Shown here: in pieces, positions 62,748-64,000 of the stretch
How the letters are laid out: each line of letters begins with the position of its first letter
Position numbering within the stretch: the stretch's first letter is position 1
Assembly: GCF_014164775.1 (NCBI RefSeq)
Contig: NZ_JACJGB010000008.1
Location: 1-64,000 of the forward strand
Direction of reading: 5' to 3'
Origin: Tessaracoccus sp. MC1679
GTDB lineage: Bacteria; Actinomycetota; Actinomycetes; Propionibacteriales; Propionibacteriaceae
DNA: 64,000 bases
Program-made: the position numbers and the translations under genes
Notes under the pieces: generated by a model
The model's input: only the letters and a program-made list of their open reading frames with translations
What the model was told of the DNA's origin: nothing
Database searches by the model: none

Positions 62748-63418
62748 CCCACGGCCCCCTCCGCGTACGCCGGTGCGGCATCGGTGTGGACCTGTTCTCC
62801 CACTGGCATCTCACTCCCCCTCGTGTCCGCCTGCCGGATGCCGTCGACGATCAGGGACGGCCGCGTGGGCCCGCGGACATCACGAGTATGCATCGTGCGC
62901 GCCAGTTGCCCGCCGCACGCCAGCTCCATCACCAGTTCGTCCGGTGCTGGGACAAGGGTCTGGGTGCCGAACGCGAGCCTTGTGCTGATCGAACGCGCCC
63001 CGCCCCGGATGAACCTCTGGTCCTCCCCCGCACCCTGGTAGACGACGTCCTCGACCAGCAGCGGAGCCTCAGCCGTCTGCACGAGGGTGTGGCTGTGCAC
63101 CCGGCCACCACGTTCGCCGTGGCGCCCCAGGACCACAGTCTCATCCAGCCGGAGCCCGGCCCCGTCGGCCAGCGTGGCGCGCAGGATCCGCATGGCCTCC
63201 GCACCGTCGCTGACGATGAAGGGCTCTGCCGCCCACACCAGTGACGCCCCGGGTCCGACGTTGAGCTCAGCCATCCACGATGCCCCCTGGCCGCGACCGT
63301 CGTAGGCCACCGTTGCCGCGATGTCCTTCAGCGTCAGCGACAGGCCGTCACGCACCTCCACCGCCAGACGCACGTCGTCCCCACCGAGCAGGGTCGCCAC
63401 CGTCGCCAGCAGCGACAC
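62744..63418 (-). CDS. ureD: Urease accessory protein UreD
   Basis: The protein matches UreD, the scaffold that binds apo-urease with UreF and UreG: DGLSLTLKDIAATVAYDG, FIVSDGAEAMRILRATL, LVQTAEAPLLVEDVVYQG and SLIVDGIRQADT. From GTG 63418 it has 224 residues. Similarity continues upstream in the same frame for about 35 codons (TRITAARDGSGRPRLLVRTG, then GPVSARITAAGSDHLEV) to near 63525, but no ATG, GTG or TTG is present there. The real start may be a non-standard codon coupled to the ureG stop, or a base is missing. Confidence 0.8.
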   Translation of the reverse strand: MSLLATVATLLGGDDVRLAVEVRDGLSLTLKDIAATVAYDGRGQGASWMAELNVGPGASLVWAAEPFIVSDGAEAMRILRATLADGAGLRLDETVVLGRHGERGGRVHSHTLVQTAEAPLLVEDVVYQGAGEDQRFIRGGARSISTRLAFGTQTLVPAPDELVMELACGGQLARTMHTRDVRGPTRPSLIVDGIRQADTRGSEMPVGEQVHTDAAPAYAEGAVG

Positions 63419-63527
63419 CTCGAGATGATCCGAGCCGGCGGCGGTGATCCGGGCGCTGACCGGCCCCGTCCGGACCAGCAGCCGCGGGCGCCCGCTGCCG
63501 TCTCGGGCGGCCGTGATCCGGGTGACC

Positions 63528-64000
63528 TCAGTGGTGATGATGCGCCTCGCCCTCGTCGTGCGTGTGCGGGGGGAGGCCGCCGTGGGAGTGCGGGGCCATG
63601 GGGCCCGGATCGACGGCGACGTGATGACCGCTGCGGACGTGCTCCAGGGTCTCTCGCACCCAGTCGCACAGCAGGTCCACGCTCGCTTCGTCGGTCCGGC
63701 TCAGGGGGAGCACGGGGCGTCCGTCGCGGGCCTCGCGACCCTGCTCCACCATCAGTTCCGCATCCACCCCGACGTAGGGAGCCAGGTCGGTTTTGTTCAC
63801 GATCAGCAGGTCAGCCCGCGAGATGCCGGGCCCGCCCTTGCGGACGACGTCTCCACCTCCCGCCACGTCGAGGACGAAGAGCTGGGCGTCGACGAGGGCG
63901 GGCGAGAACGTGGCAGTGAGGTTGTCTCCGCCCGACTCGACCAGGGTGATGTCCACCGGGTCGAAGGCAGCCTCCATCTCCTCGACGGCGACCAGGTTCA
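63528..64000 (-). CDS. ureG: Urease accessory GTPase UreG (3' part, runs off the window)
   Basis: The frame is open through position 64000, so the gene begins outside. Visible are ITLVESGGDNLTATFSPALV, FVLDVAGGGDVVRKGGPGI, and the NKTDLA guanine-specificity motif with VGVDAELM; all fit UreG, the nickel-delivery GTPase. The C-terminus ends in a His-rich tail, PHSHGGLPPHTHDEGEAHHHH split over 21 residues with nine His. The stop lies just before the UreD frame. Confidence 0.88.
   Translation of the reverse strand, partial: NLVAVEEMEAAFDPVDITLVESGGDNLTATFSPALVDAQLFVLDVAGGGDVVRKGGPGISRADLLIVNKTDLAPYVGVDAELMVEQGREARDGRPVLPLSRTDEASVDLLCDWVRETLEHVRSGHHVAVDPGPMAPHSHGGLPPHTHDEGEAHHHH

Overview
The window reads as chromosomal DNA of a high-G+C Gram-positive bacterium (Actinomycetota). 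Signs are very high G+C in third codon positions, frequent GTG starts, a DUF222/13E12 remnant, a WS/DGAT acyltransferase, lipoproteins with Cys lipoboxes, and DesK/NarL-type and PadR-linked cassettes. A Propionibacteriales relative would fit, but nothing here proves a genus. I found no rRNA, tRNA, CRISPR array or intact transposase.

Layout. 0-3 kb: an in-frame chimera of a DUF222 protein and a GntR/FCD regulator, then a frameshifted DUF1593 (nucleoside-hydrolase-like) gene. 3-7 kb: a CPBP protease-TetR operon with a clear operator/promoter, an MFS transporter and a serine hydrolase. 7-15.7 kb: a complete alpha-galactoside locus with ABC permeases, binding protein, two alpha-galactosidases and a LacI regulator around a divergent operator region. 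15.7-17.6 kb: two lipoproteins. 17.7-18.9 kb: wreckage of a GH78 and a GH1 glycosidase joined head to head. 18.9-21.3 kb: a type II restriction-modification pair. 21.4-26.4 kb: VOC protein, P450, DoxX-like protein, glutathione peroxidase, a frameshifted DUF1295 gene, a membrane protein and a second VOC protein.

26.5-36.4 kb is bracketed by two inverted copies of a non-coding repeat of about 0.4 kb. The segment between them carries a WS/DGAT gene, a DUF4386-like gene, a DUF1905 gene, a zinc-phospholipase-C-like protein and a tight operon of DUF4336, a rifampicin-phosphotransferase-like enzyme and a Bcr/CflA-type exporter. 36.6-46.6 kb: carboxylesterase, an orphan surface-type protein, amidohydrolase, serine hydrolase, a PadR/membrane-protein pair with a DUF1048 remnant, and a DDAH-ornithine aminotransferase operon for arginine breakdown. 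46.7-50.5 kb: a receiver-disulfide-reductase fusion divergent from a PAS histidine kinase. 51-55 kb: an SDR-flavoprotein-MFS operon. 55-58 kb: a truncated gamma-glutamyltransferase, a DUF4143 ATPase and two genes that have lost their middles. 58.2-61.7 kb: an ABC exporter with its own two-component system. 61.8-64 kb: nickel transporter, UreD and UreG, the end of a urease cluster that continues past the window.

Two themes stand out. First, at least nine genes are broken (fusion, frameshift, internal deletion or end loss) and several breakpoints lie beside the R-M pair or other gene ends, which suggests active rearrangement. Second, small local regulators often come with visible palindromes (TetR, LacI, PadR, DesR-like, and the P450 and DUF4143 promoters), giving testable regulatory circuits.
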